Below, in pieces: positions 1 through 11,204 of a stretch of 64,000 nt of DNA; position 1 is the stretch's first letter, and each line of letters opens with the position of its first letter. The DNA lies in contig CM059621.1 in assembly GCA_030435675.1 (NCBI GenBank), forward strand, positions 5,394,001 through 5,458,000, read 5' to 3'. Made by a program: the position numbers and the translations under genes. The stretch comes from Steinernema hermaphroditum. Lineage: Eukaryota > Nematoda > Chromadorea > Rhabditida > Steinernematidae. The notes under the pieces are model-generated. The model was not told where the DNA came from. It saw nothing but the letters and a program-made list of their open reading frames with translations, and did not search any database.

Positions 1-15
1 AACGACGGTCTTCAT
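1..15 (-). CDS. 5' end of a divergent paralogue of the glycine-rich secreted protein gene (partial)
   Basis: The reverse strand begins an ATG at position 15 followed by codons for M-K-T-V-V, almost the start (M-K-T-I-V) of the gene at 634. The 53 bases upstream of this ATG also match the bases upstream of the ATG at 634, in inverted orientation. I infer a head-to-head pair of paralogues whose second member lies outside the window. Only five codons are visible. Confidence 0.6.
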
Positions 16-68
16 GATTCGATGTGGATCCAGTTGATGCTCCACCACAGTTCCTCTCCGCTTTTGTA
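1..68 (-). repeat. Inverted copy of the promoter and start region of the gene at 634
   Basis: The reverse complement of 1-68 matches 581-648 with only a few mismatches, covering the sequence just upstream of both start codons and the first five codons. The two copies point away from each other. Similarity stops abruptly outside this block, so the conserved part is probably proximal promoter plus start codon. Recent gene duplication or conversion explains it equally well. Confidence 0.75.
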
Positions 69-633
69 CTCTGTGCAAGCCGCATTAACATATGGTCCAC
101 GGTGAAAGTGGGCCATTGTTTTCCTGTATTTCACTTGATGGTGATCATCGTCAAAACAGATCACAGGCACCGAAAGGCACATTGTGCTTTCCTGGTGTTA
201 ACGGCATCACGATTGTTTGCTGCACCGACCGACTGATCTTCCAAAGGACCGTTTTAGCATGTATTCAAGAACAAAAGATACCAAGAACGAAACAAAAAGA
301 AACAAAAAGGATTACACTATATGGAAACCCCCCGAGCCTTGCTCATGTCGTTTAACTCCCAGTAAGTAATTGTGTTTACGACTGTGCTCGTCTTTATTTT
401 AAAGATTTACTGAAAACGCTGTTAGCTCGCATAATCACGAGAAACAGTCTTTTGTAAGAAACAAACTCCATATGCAAATTTTGTTGGAGGGCATATTTTT
501 GGAAGCCAATGGACTCTTGCCGACAACAACCACTGAAACGTGGCTGATGTGGCGGATATGGTAATGACGTTTCTGACGAATACAAAAGCGGAGAGGAGCT
601 GTGGTGGAGCATCATCTGGATCCACATCGAATC

Positions 634-1143
634 ATGAAGACCATCGTTCTCTTCTCTCTTGCTCTCGTCGGCGCCGCCGTAGCCCAGGGAGGCATCGGAG
701 GCATCTCTGGACTCGCTGGACAGGCTGCCGGAGCTGCTGGTGGTGCTGCTGGAGCCGCCGGAAACCCTCTCGGAGCTGTAACCGGTCTCCTTGGTGGACT
801 TCCTGTTGTGGGTGGTATAGCTGGAGCAGCTGGTGGCAACCCTCTTGGTGCCGTGACTGGACTGCTCGGTGGACTTCCCATTGTGGGTGGACTCGCTGGA
901 GGCGATCCCATCTCCGCCATCCTCGGCCTCGTCACTCAACTCCTTCAAACCGTTCTCGGTCTTCGTAAGTTCCCATCAGGCGCTGTCTACTATAAATAGA
1001 AATCCTTTCCAGTTGGAGGAGCCGGAGGACTCACTAACGGTCTTCCCATTGGAAACATTGGAAACATCGCCTCGGGGGCCGCTGGAGCGCTTCCCATTGG
1101 CAACATCGGAAAAATTGCCGGAGGCGCCGTTTCCTCGATCTAA
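634..1143 (+). CDS. Secreted glycine/alanine-rich repeat protein, two exons
   Basis: Exons 634-964 and 1013-1143 join in phase across a 48-bp GT...AG intron to give about 153 residues. The first 17 residues or so are a clean signal peptide (MKTIVLF, hydrophobic core, AVAQ). The mature part is low-complexity Gly/Ala/Leu, with an internal repeat of the type NPLGAVTGLLGGLP occurring twice and a repeated LPIGNIG motif in exon 2. No catalytic motif is present. Such proteins in nematodes are secreted structural or antimicrobial-like glycine-rich proteins, but the exact role cannot be read from sequence. An AATAAA signal at about 1200 lies just after the stop. The upstream 50 bp is duplicated at the left edge beside a divergent paralogue. 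The start is set by the signal peptide; longer open frames through this region are composition artefacts. Confidence 0.85.
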
Positions 1144-1448
1144 GTGGAGCTCACATCCACTTTCTGTTCGTCACTTGAGTTTGGTGATGACTGAAGCGAA
1201 ATAAATGTGAAAACATTAAGATGGAAAAGCAAAGAGCATGTCCTCTTGGGCCGGGGTCAGTAAATACGGGCTTCTAGGTTTCCGTTCTTACTATGCTAGC
1301 ACGGAATTAATTAACGCACCGCAGTTGCATACAGAATTTTCACCCGAACTTTAAGTGCGCTTTGATCCTTCTTGCTCACATGTTGGGGCGACTGAAGGTG
1401 CTACAGTGGAATCTGAGAAATGTACACATTAGATAATGCGTCAATTAC

Positions 1449-1619
1449 ATGTCGCACGCCGAACAACAGCGTTTGGTGTTGGCGCATGGATTGATTACGG
1501 CAGATGTTCCAATCACATTCACACGTTTGGATGCTGTTCGGGATCGCACTTGGTCGCTGTGGCTGCGCTACAATGATAGGTTACAACTAAAGACCCACAA
1601 CTTCGCAATTAATCGCTGA
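1449..1619 (+). CDS. Possible 56-residue small ORF, unrecognised
   Basis: An ATG at 1449 opens a 56-codon frame ending with TGA at 1617-1619. Its composition is protein-like, with an Arg-Asp-Arg-Thr-Trp-Ser-Leu-Trp-Leu-Arg stretch and a mixed charged/hydrophobic pattern. No clear splice sites, signal peptide or paralogue in the window was found. It could be an exon of an unassembled gene or chance. Confidence 0.15.
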   Translation: MSHAEQQRLVLAHGLITADVPITFTRLDAVRDRTWSLWLRYNDRLQLKTHNFAINR

Positions 1620-2287
1620 CATGCGTTTTCGAATTTGTATATCAAATACAACCAATTTTTAGATTCATATGTTTTTGATCTTTGTCAAGGTCAGTCTTCA
1701 GAAAGAGATACAAAATTCGAATATACGAAAAAAGGCAGAAGGGGTCTGAACATGTGTGGACATTATTTAGCGGATGTGGAAATTAATAGAGCCCTTCAAA
1801 TAAAGAACTGGCCTATCGCCAAGCTTCGCACTTTTCGTCTTTCGTCTGCATTTTCTATCGCCTAAACGATCTCCTAAACATCGGGCATTTCGCACATGTG
1901 ATGGCCCCCCTTGGATCTTCCATTGTTATGTGCAAACTGTTTACTAGGAACAGCACCATCATATAAACTGTATAATTTCGTCGCATTACTTTATTGACAA
2001 ACTCGTGCCTTCGTGATCTTCCTATTCATTAAGCCGTTTTCTTCTTCGACATCATCGCAGCATAGCCGACAATCTTCAAACAAAGGCCCATCACCTAGAT
2101 TCACACCTTTACCATTCAAAGTGTTTGACGGCTTGGTCCGCAAAGAACTCTCACACCCTCATGTTTGAGTAAACCCTCGAGTGAAGTCAGAGGTCACAAT
2201 AGATTTATTTTTTACACGAACCGGTACATGTTAAAGGTATCTTCAAAGAAATCTCCCTAGGCAGTGTAAAGCTCTCCATGAACCCAT

Positions 2288-2575
2288 CTAGGAAACCCGA
2301 ATTTTCTTCGCCGCACTCGCCGGCTGCTCGTGCTCCTCCATCGCTTTCCGTTTCTGCTGCTCCTTGACGTAGTTCTGCAGGATGGACATGATCTTCTCGA
2401 AGTTCGTCTTCTCGTCGTCTTTCATTCTGTCGCAGCACATCTGCTTGATCCGTTTTAACATGGTCTTCTTGCGGAGATCTTCGCGTCGCCCCAGGGTATC
2501 GGCGCCGCGCATCAGATTCAGCTTTTCGGAGGTGAGATCGTAAACGAAGTCGACTTCGTCAGAATTCAGTTCCAT
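2288..2575 (-). CDS. Small basic protein of the 'REDLR' family, member 1
   Basis: This is a single-exon 95-residue protein. Its closest relative in the window is the gene at 15252. Both share an N-terminal block D-F-V-Y-D-L-(T/S)-x-E-K-L, a central R-E-D-L-R-K-K-x-M-L-K, a helix of the form F-x-K-I-M-x-x-L-x-N-Y-V-K, and a lysine/arginine-rich tail (A-A-K-K-I-R-V-S) that looks like a nuclear localisation signal. The predicted content is helical and it has no signal peptide. A TTTCAG acceptor lies four bases before the ATG, fitting trans-splicing or a 5'UTR intron. I do not recognise a named family. A nuclear DNA- or protein-binding role is only an inference from the basic tail. Confidence 0.75.
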   Translation of the reverse strand: MELNSDEVDFVYDLTSEKLNLMRGADTLGRREDLRKKTMLKRIKQMCCDRMKDDEKTNFEKIMSILQNYVKEQQKRKAMEEHEQPASAAKKIRVS

Positions 2576-2850
2576 GCTTCTGAAACAAAAAAGATAAGAT
2601 GAGTGGGTTGGACGACACGACTGTGTGGTGCACTCCTAAAGACGGCCAATGAAGCAGCGCGGCCACACAGCTTTCTCCTCGCACCTCGAAATTGCGCGCC
2701 CTTTCCGTCTCCTCCGTCCCCTATCTGTCTACGAGACGTCGTGCTGCGGCTACACCGCCGCTATTCCCAGCACGGCGACGCGACCGTCCTCGCACCTTCG
2801 AATAGCGGCGACCCCAGTCTTCCCTTTTGACACTTTTCGCTTTTAGAGGG
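2576..2850 (-). promoter_or_regulatory. GC-rich upstream region of the gene at 2288
   Basis: A GC-rich block (about 2640-2830) stands out from the AT-rich surroundings and lies directly upstream of the minus-strand gene at 2288-2575. The splice acceptor next to the ATG is inside 2576-2590. It probably holds the promoter or an untranslated first exon. The open frames in it look like composition effects. No TATA box was seen. Confidence 0.3.
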
Positions 2851-3722
2851 GAACCTCATCCAGCACACAGCTTGGACTATCTGCGCTCGCCATCAAAGTG
2901 CACATCGAAAGTGCAGGAACAGGCGCGCACAGCAACGGCAACGATCTTTGATCGCCGTCCACTGCATTGTTTAAGCGACATTGCGAAATTCCATTATGTG
3001 CGATTAGGGACAGTCCGTTGGGGGGTAATCACTTATGAGCTCTTCATAATATGACCTTTAGGATTTCATTGAAGTCGACTTAGCAATAAATAAAAATCAT
3101 TTTGTGACACACCATATAGAAAAACTGAAGGACTTTGTGCACTTAATATTAATACTGTTCAGAAGAAGCCAATAATGAGATTCTTCGTTTCGCTAAGCAT
3201 AAAGGGCACTTCCGACAGGTTTCTTCTTTTCAGAGAGAAGGTTAATGTTACTGCTTACATCAAGTCATGCCTTAAAACAAGCCAGTAGTTAAGATTGGCG
3301 AATGTCTTGTGCCCATTAAATCGCCGATTATTTACCGTGACCCCTTTTTGGTTCCTTTTGAATGGCCGCTTTTTGAGGGCGCCTCAATATGGAATCGATC
3401 AACAAAACAAGGTCTATGTAGTTAGCGATCAAACCCGCAAATTTAGCAACGAACCTTTTTGTTATTCGGTCGAGTTTTTTTGTGCTGGACCTTGTCGTAC
3501 GAAGCTAGTTCAATCGAAACCTTCAAAATTCAGGATCAGAATTGGGACGTGCTCAGAGATACGAACTGAGAGAAACTGAGCCTGGGTGAGCTCCGAATAG
3601 GATTGACTAAGAATTTCACATGCATCGATGTGTAGACGAAAATAGTGCGGATAAAAGTCGATTTTCCCACTGTAGCTTTCAGCAAAAGTTCGTTAACGAC
3701 TACATAAGTGCATGAGACGCAT

Positions 3723-3849
3723 AACGTGAACCCTCTTTGACTTTTAAAATAGAAATACCAAATATGTTGAAAAGCGACTTACTCAGAAATGGATACAAGA
3801 ATGCCAATATAATGGTATTTCTATTTTAAAAATCAAAAGGGTTCACGTT
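3723..3849. repeat. Imperfect hairpin repeat (MITE-like)
   Basis: Arms 3723-3760 and 3813-3849 are inverted copies about 37 bp long with only a few mismatches, separated by a 52-bp loop. Both arms begin with AACGTGAACCC at their outer ends. It has no coding capacity. Length and arm quality suggest a small non-autonomous DNA transposon. Confidence 0.65.
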
Positions 3850-4939
3850 CACAAAAAGCCTCTTAAAATCGAAAGCTGATTAATTTGACCTCAGCACCCT
3901 AATGCTCAAAATATGACGACCAGTTAACTAAGTAGTACATGAAAATTACACTCATACCACTTCCGGATGACGTACGATACTATACGCCCTACGGTAATTA
4001 CTCATTGTCAACGATTACCCGAGAACCGATTCTTGATCTCTGAAGTTAGTGACAGTTCTACTAATTCCCATCCCCCTTTCTAGTTTCGCAGCACGCAATC
4101 AAAACAAAGTGACACTAATGGACTTCACCACCACCAAGTCTCAACAATATGTTTGCGCAACAGAAAAGTGCAACAGGCGCGACCTTCAGCTTTCCGCGCT
4201 TCTGAACCGCCGTGGGTGGCCCGAATATTTTGAAATATAGCGCATCATTCTGCTCACTTCCTTTTATTTCGAAACCGTTTATGACTACCGTTCGAAAATC
4301 CCGATTATAACGCACATCCCGATTATCGATAAAAACAACATTCGCATTCAAAAAACGTGTTTTACTCTCGTATATATGGGCCCCACATGTGGTGATTCAA
4401 ACTTGGGTCATTCCTCAATCGAAAGTCCGAGAACAGTAGACTTTAGGACCCTTCCAAGACACGCTCCGCCTTATTTTTATGAACAACACAAACTACAATG
4501 GGAAATATTACGCTGGCAAAGCTATATTTAGACATTGAACGATTGTGAAACTGACAGTTCTGCACTAAAAACATCCCAAGTTTCTAAAAATTGCCTTTAT
4601 TGGGAGAAAACTATGGGGGAGAGTTGTGTCCGACCAAGCATTTGGACCATAAAACAAACAATCAAAAAGGGCAGTTATTGTTTTTACATAATTCCACTCA
4701 GCCGGAGTGTTTTGTTTGTCGTTCTAACACTACTCCGCCTCACAATGTTTGTAATGTTGTGGCAGTAAACCAAAGTAAATGATTGCGCCGATGGACCAAT
4801 GTCGCAACAACATTCTAAAAATGGCGACCACACACGACGACTTCAAACAACATTTTGAGACGGCAGTTACAAACCGAGAGAGTTCAAAAGAAGTGCAGAC
4901 GAGGAAGTCGTAGAAAACGCGCAATTTCTCATTGAGACA

Positions 4940-5240
4940 GTTGTGAAAGAGGCGCCAAAATCCGACGACAATTATGCGAGGGGAAAGTGCGCGCGCGCGT
5001 GCTCGCCTCGGGTGAGCGGAAAGAGTGGCCGCCGCGGCAAACGCTTGTTGACAGGAAGAGGAGAACGTCCGCAGCAGCAGCAGCAGCACAACGCGGCGGC
5101 GCGATGCCATGAGCGGCGGCGGCAGCGACGGGGCGAACCCAGGGGCGTTGAATCAGCGCGACGATAAGGGGAGACGCCGAAAGCGGCGCTGCGGGTGCAC
5201 GCTGCGCTTCTTATCGGAAAGGGGTAAACAGCGAAAGCGG
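4940..5240. other. GC-rich block with a short CAG/CAR repeat
   Basis: This block is much richer in CG dinucleotides than its neighbours. It contains an alternating CG/GC run near 4988-5000 and a run of five CAG units near 5073-5088. An ATG at 5108 opens a Gly/Arg-rich frame up to a GTAAAC donor at 5223. It may be a promoter and first exon of a gene continuing at 5597-5784, or simply a CpG-rich regulatory block. Confidence 0.3.
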
Positions 5241-5596
5241 TGATAGTGGCGGAGGAACGCTCTCGAAAACAATGCTTGGCACGTGGAAAATAAAAAAAAG
5301 TGTAGATAAGGTAGCGAAGCAATCAAGAATATTTTGTTAGGTGAACGTTCAGTTCTTGAATGGATGGATTTTTAGCATCGTCTAATAGGTTAAAGAGACG
5401 AAGACTAAGTACGATAGTTTCTTATTTACTTCGTCGGGTAGGCCTGTTTTCGACAGATTAGAAAGGTCTTCAGCTGCTTCGCTGCTTCGATGGATTATAC
5501 AACAATAACCTTTCGCGCCACGACAGTTCCACGGAGAGAGAGCGCCAAATTCGCAGATTCATGAATTAACGCTAACTGTGTGTTTCAGAATTTTAA

Positions 5597-5784
5597 TCCT
5601 AGAAGGTTGTATGTGTCTAAACATGTCTGAAAAAGGGCGTACGATAAGCCGCCAGGACCTCAGAGCTCGCCTAAAACCCATAGACATGAGCCTAAGCGGG
5701 AGCCTAAATGATACGCCATGCATAAAAGGCGCCTCGTTTGTCTACAATTTTAAATATCCAGACATGAACCTGACCCAATGCTAG
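5597..5784 (+). CDS. Possible small exon or short protein, unrecognised
   Basis: A frame with internal ATG at 5622 encodes about 53 residues (starting M-S-E-K-G-R-T-I-S-R-Q-D-L-R) and ends at a TAG at 5782. An acceptor (CCTAG) at 5596 would join it in phase to the GC-rich putative exon 5108-5222, giving about 100 residues. No domain is recognisable, and composition is only weakly coding-like. Confidence 0.22.
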
Positions 5785-6744
5785 GGTCTAGGACGTATAT
5801 TTCTAGCAACTATCGTCGCGCCATCGTCGTTTCTCTCGTTTGGCACACAAATGAGATCGCTGCCTTCTACATGGATAACGAGCTCTATGTCGGAGTCAGA
5901 AGAAGATTACGGTACCAATGCTTTTCTTATGTTTCTGCTATCGTTGTCTATACTTTCTGAACCGTATAGACGTCAAAATCTCCCTTGTTCTTCAAGGTTG
6001 GCGATTGCTAAAATTGTTTGTCTGGTCTCGCGAAAAAAATTTTCTTAGTGAACGCTAGACAAACAAGCTTCAAATGGTGGCTTTTGAGAAGATTAGATAA
6101 GCGTTTTCTGATCACCTTCTAAATAAACACGCTACTTCAAAAGCGTAGATAACTCGCGGGTTTATGCTGCCGTTGTGTAATTTTCCACAACGAATTGATG
6201 ATATTCAGACTTGGTGAACATCGTTAAACACCACCTGAATTTTAGAAACGAGGGTGATTCTCCTGGACTTCTTGGATAACTAATGGGTTCGCGCGGTTGT
6301 CGCATAATTTGCAAAATTTCGTTTCGAGGGTCTTCGTTGTAAGGGAAGAAAAGTCGCCTACGAGTTCTTAAAAATCGGACCAGAAGTGCTGCAAGTCCCT
6401 AGGCACAACCTATGCATATCGGAAAGGCCGAAGAGATGCATTTAAATTCCGACCAAATTAGTCGTTTACGGAAATACGATGCCATCTCCGGCGGATGCCG
6501 TATAGATCGTTTCCGTAGAACACTAATTAAGCGAACACAAAAATATTTCATAATGTTTTCCGTCTGAGAATGACACCCTCCGAATGAATGAGTCACGAAG
6601 AGAAGAGACCACATAGGAGGCTCCGAAAATCGCAATTCATGTGAAGACGGCATCATCCACAAGAGAGTCAGAAGCATTTAAAAAGTCACTGAATGATGTG
6701 TTGCCATATAAAAAAGGCATGAAATCTGTAGCGATATCAGTAGA

Positions 6745-7147
6745 CTACAAAATATGGAACGATCGCATCTTTGAATAAATAAGAGTATATTGGAAATTAA
6801 CAGGTTGGTTAATTTCCGAATACCGTTTAGTGGTGTTCTGCGGATATGTAAACAAGCTTGAACGAGGATAGATGGGCAAACAGACAGTATCTCTATAGGA
6901 AGAAAAACACAAATGGATCTTCAAGCCTTAAAATATATGGAACGATCGCATCTTTGAATAAATAACAGTCTATTGGAAATTAACAAGCGTTATAACAAAA
7001 AAAACATTCAATTGTGTTCTGCGATTATCTGAACAAGCTTAAGATGCCATCGCATGTCGGTCAAATAGAACCAGGATAGATGGGTAAATAGACAGTAATC
7101 TCAATATCTCTAGAGGAAGAAAAACACAAATGGATCTTTAAGTCTTA
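6745..7147. repeat. Two-copy tandem duplication of about 190-210 bp
   Basis: Unit 1 (about 6745-6930) and unit 2 (about 6935-7147) share, in order, a GGAACGATCGCATCTTTGAA block, an ATTGGAAATTAACA block, an AACAAGCTT block, and an AGGATAGATGGG...GAAGAAAAACACAAATGGATCTT block. Unit 2 has an extra insertion of about 25 bp. Neither unit is coding. Confidence 0.75.
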
Positions 7148-7149
7148 TC

Positions 7150-8895
7150 ACGCATATCAAATTTATGCAAGAACGACAGATACGTGGGATTGCCACATCT
7201 ATTCATTGAGTCGCATGAAGCCATACGAAACAGTATACGGAGTTGGGCACGAACATGTTCGACTTTTTCAGTTCGGTTCTATGTATTCGATGGTTCAAAC
7301 AATCCGATTCGAAATCCCACCCTGATCACGTTTTAAGCGGAGTAACCTGAGAATTCGATAGTTTCTTGAAGATGAGACGATTCGAAAGCATATTCGAGCG
7401 CATCCTTGACACGCTTTGGCGGCTCAAAAGAGTACCTTCATTCGAACCGTATTTTCGCGTGTTAATCATTAAGATTTCCCTTTGGCAACCAGTCAACGAG
7501 ACATCCTAGATATTAACTAAAATTTGAAACTAGCAACATTATGGTAATGTAGTTATGAACGACAATCAGCATATTCACGTAGGCGGTCCATTCTGAATAC
7601 CACTTCCGTCCGTTCGTATGACGTGCCAGACAGCAAAGTTTGTTAGCCACGGACGAAAACCCGATGAACAGATGATTTGATTTCAAAAACCACAACAATC
7701 ACGCGGGAGAAGTCGCGCACGAAGCGAGTGTAAAAACAGAAACATGCGCCGGAGGAACAGGGCGAGCAGTGGCCTTGACAGGGTGTAACACGAGGTTTAG
7801 AGAGGCGTTTAAGACGCGGGGCAAATCGAATTAGACTGACGAGTAGATGGTGTTCCAGCCGAAAAAGAACTGTGATGGACGAGTGTTGAACAGCCGTTTG
7901 CTTTCCGTGCACATATGAAAGTAACTTTATGCACCCATATCACAAGGGAAATTCTAGAAAACGTCAATAGGAGATAGAAATGATGGCGTGAGTGTTGATA
8001 GAGGGGACTCGATATGGATGTACGAATGTGCAAGAAAAACCGTTTTGGGACTCTTACGACAATCGACAAAATCTATTTTCTGCCTTGATTCCTGTTGATA
8101 TTAAGCACTTGATCCGAGATGACATTCTGACACGTTAAAATTAGGAGAGAACAGCGCGGACCCATCTTACCGACGCTGATGTGAGCTCCCAAGCTGCCCC
8201 TGTTCGGTAAACAAAGTAAAATAGTGTCGTGAAAGTCACAAAAGTGTGAATGCAGATCCTGATACGCATCAGTTCCAGTTCGTATCAATTTTATGGATCC
8301 GTTCCAAGAACTCACGACGGTTTAACTCAAGGTTTATGGTTTGTGTGTGTTACCCAGCTTAGCTCAGTCCGGCCACCTTAGTTCGATCGATGCTTGGAAT
8401 TAATTGTTGAAACAAACACTAACTTTAACATAATTCATGGCGTACATGGAATTGGTATTGCTGACTGATAGTACTGTAGTGGTGGTACTGCCGGCTAGAA
8501 AATTTCAGAAATGTCAATACACTGCTACGATACACTGACAAACTCGCGGTACGAAATCGGAGGTAACAGACTGAAAAGACTAATATGGAGGATTGGAATC
8601 TTTCAAATGTCAAATACTGCCTTCTGAAAATATACTGCTTCCTAGTTACTGCGAAAATCTGTACTCTTCTTTCATATAAACCTCCTCTTAAAACATCCAA
8701 TAAGCTTAATTTCTATTTGTATTGTGTTCGGCTTGTTAACTCCGTTACATTCAAACCATTTTCCCCGAGGCAAAACGAGCGGATTAGTGTGTCTTACCTT
8801 AGATCATATTACTGCCGTCCCAAAGGGTTCCCTACTAAAGAAATTGGGTAAACGATTTCTTATTTTCAAGTACCATGTGGTAAACGGAATAATAC
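7150..8895. other. Intergenic spacer
   Basis: I see no supportable gene here. Open frames are short, lack paired splice sites and overlap on both strands. The sequence is AT-rich with no clear repeat other than low-complexity stretches. Confidence 0.5.
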
Positions 8896-8899
8896 GGTT

Positions 8900-9601
8900 T
8901 AAAGGGACCCGGTCATGGATAAAAAACTTCTTCAAATCTTCTGAAAATTTGTACATCCCTGTTTTCGGGGTTGCTGAACACGATGGTGAAGTCGGTTTCT
9001 CGGAAAACATGATAGTTTCTGAGAAATAGCAAAAAATAGACAAAAAACGTCGTACAAACTTTGCCTTCAAGCGCAAGGCAGAGTTCGCGGTTCGTTCCGA
9101 AAACGTTTCAGCCCCTTGTTTTAGAGGCTGCCCAACATCATGCTGAAATCAGTTTGTCAAAATTCCCAGTAGTTTTCAAGAAACGGACCTTAGGATCCAC
9201 ACAGTTTTGATGTCCAATTCTCGGTGTGTCGGTCCCGAAACGATTTGCATGACGGACACGACCGTAGTTCCCGCGTTTTCTACGCACTTATCCTATCTAG
9301 GCGCGCCTGGGCTCATTCGACTCGCCAGTAGCTGCTGAGCAAAATGTTCCCAAGCACGGAGCTGGTCGTCACCTATTTCAGCCAAAAAGAATGAAAATAT
9401 TGCGCAACTCGTGCCGCGCCGGATAGATCGTGTCGGGACCAACGGTAAAACACATTCTGAATCCTAAGGTCCATTTCTTGAAAACTACTGGGTTTTTTGA
9501 GAAACCGACTTCACCACCGTGCTCAGCGACCCCGAAAACACGGGGAAAAAATTTTCAGACGATTTATAAAACTTTTTTTATCCATGACCGGGTCCCTTTA
9601 A
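8900..9601. mobile_element. Foldback (long inverted repeat) element, non-autonomous
   Basis: About 130 bp at the left (8900-9029) is repeated in inverted form at the right (9472-9601), beginning at both outer ends with TTTAAAGGGACCCGGTCATGG. The arms diverge moderately, and the 440-bp centre has no coding frame. The layout is that of a foldback or long-TIR MITE. A relative lies at 16925-17060, where one arm type recurs. Confidence 0.7.
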
Positions 9602-10620
9602 GGCTCCACTAAATGGCAGTGGCTCATAGTTAAGCACAACTGCACGGAACGTAAGCGCCTCCAACTCCTCTTTTCAGGGGTTTCTGTGTGGAATATGGAC
9701 TCTAAATTATTATATCCTTCACATCGGCTTTATTAGACCTACTCAACATTATTTTCATTGAGAACACGTTCCTTCTTACAATTTGGACGCTTAAGTGTTG
9801 AGTCTGGTTGAGTGTAAACATTTTTCTTTAGAAAAATAATAAACCTTTGCGTAAATCGCATAGTAGATTTCGTTCATCTTGATGAATTTCATACATTGAA
9901 GGGACATTTATTAAATTTCTCTTCAAAAGTACTTTAGATATCACCAATTCTAATTCACTCTATGTTTAATCCATTCACACAGGACGAGGATCGAAGTTAT
10001 ATTATTGGTTTGGTGGTCCCCGTTCCCTGTATTGAAATTCGCTTGTATTCAAATAGAGGCCCGATCAACAAAATTAACTAGGAACCTTAGCCAACATCTG
10101 TTCTGTATGAGACCCGTTCCTGTTCCTTAGTAACGTACCATTGATGGCCTCACTGTTCAGTCGAATTTCTGATAATACAACGAATAGCATCTTCATCGAA
10201 AGGCATGAACATACGATACTACAGATTATCTCCATTATTTTCACTTCAGGAGAAATATCTCAATCTTCGAAATTCGGTTATACGATTATGAAAGTTGAAA
10301 GCCGCTCGACGCTTTCCTTATCGTTACTACACCCAGTGAAATCGACACGGCTGAGGCCCGATATCAACAAATCAACATTGCGCAGAAATCATAGCGATTA
10401 CGCTGTACATAAATAAACACATGACCCCTCAAAAGAAGACGGTCCCTTAGAGGGAATCCCTAAACACCGCCGATACCCGAGATCATCGTCGATCAGCGGC
10501 GGCACACGCTTACAGCTTCGATGTCCTTTGTCGTCGCAGAGAAAAAAACCAAAAAGAATCGCCAATCGCCGCACAGCGCAGTCGGCAAGGGCCACGCGCG
10601 CATCTACACTTTGCTCCCCG
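9602..10620. other. Intergenic spacer
   Basis: This AT-rich spacer turns GC-richer from about 10430. The GC-rich 10430-10640 segment lies immediately upstream of the gene at 10650 and probably carries its promoter or leader. No other gene is supported. Confidence 0.4.
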
Positions 10621-10649
10621 CAACTATCTGATTTCAGATCGGCGCCGAA

Positions 10650-10904
10650 ATGTACAATCTGCGCGAGTTGCGAGCGGCACTTTCGTCGCCGATGAAGAAC
10701 GACGACGCCCGTCTCACCCCCGAAATGTTGTTCTTCTTGGCCGGCGGCAAGCTCAACAAGATGGGAAGGTCGAAAGTGTCGGAAGGCCTCCGGAAGAAGG
10801 TGCTGCTTATTAATCTAATGGCCCGAATCGGCGAGGCGATCCGGGCGCAGTGGATGCTCGACGACGACGACGGCGACGAGGAGGAGGTGGAGCTGCTGGC
10901 GTAG
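10650..10904 (+). CDS. Small acidic-tailed protein of the 'REDLR' family, member 2
   Basis: This is a single-exon 84-residue protein. The core (about residues 22-62) aligns with the genes at 2288, 15252 and 16156: an F-F-L-A-x-x-K-L start, then S-E-G-L-R-K-K-V-L-L and an amphipathic helix. In place of the basic tail of members 1 and 3 it ends in a run of Asp/Glu. A GATTTCAG acceptor lies 12 bases before the ATG. Its composition is GC-rich compared with the surrounding spacer. No known domain is recognised. Membership rests on the shared motif and gene layout rather than on overall identity, so it is less certain than the 2288/15252 pair. Confidence 0.7.
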   Translation: MYNLRELRAALSSPMKNDDARLTPEMLFFLAGGKLNKMGRSKVSEGLRKKVLLINLMARIGEAIRAQWMLDDDDGDEEEVELLA

Positions 10905-11204
10905 TGTTCATTTCCCGCGTTTCGATATGTAAATTTGGATCCCATCTCAGTTGCATAAACGTGGCGCCGTCGCAGATGTTGTTGTTTGAATTTTATGTGT
11001 TCTCCCGGTGAAGGTGGCTGTGAAAAGCGTCGTTCCTTTAGGAGAGGGTGTTTATGGCTATGTGAACGTCGGGTACTGTACGTGAAGAGGGAGCTGCCTT
11101 CGATTATCGGCGACAGCCGGATGTTTTTACCACCTTTCAATTGGCACAATTGTTGTTTGTCAAGGTTTCTTTGTGCATTAGAGCGCTGGTGTGGTATGTA
11201 ATCT

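Noticed and set aside
540..968. Long alternate-frame ORFs (both strands) over the glycine-rich gene
   Set aside because: They are products of the GC-rich Gly/Ala codons; only the frame with a signal peptide and phase-matched intron makes sense.
4972..5322. 116-codon minus-strand frame in the GC-rich block
   Set aside because: Cys runs come from the CAG repeat read in reverse; no domain and no splice support.
7260..7320. Possible tRNA gene (a GATTCGAAATCCCACC word resembling a B box)
   Set aside because: No A box at the right distance and no cloverleaf could be drawn.
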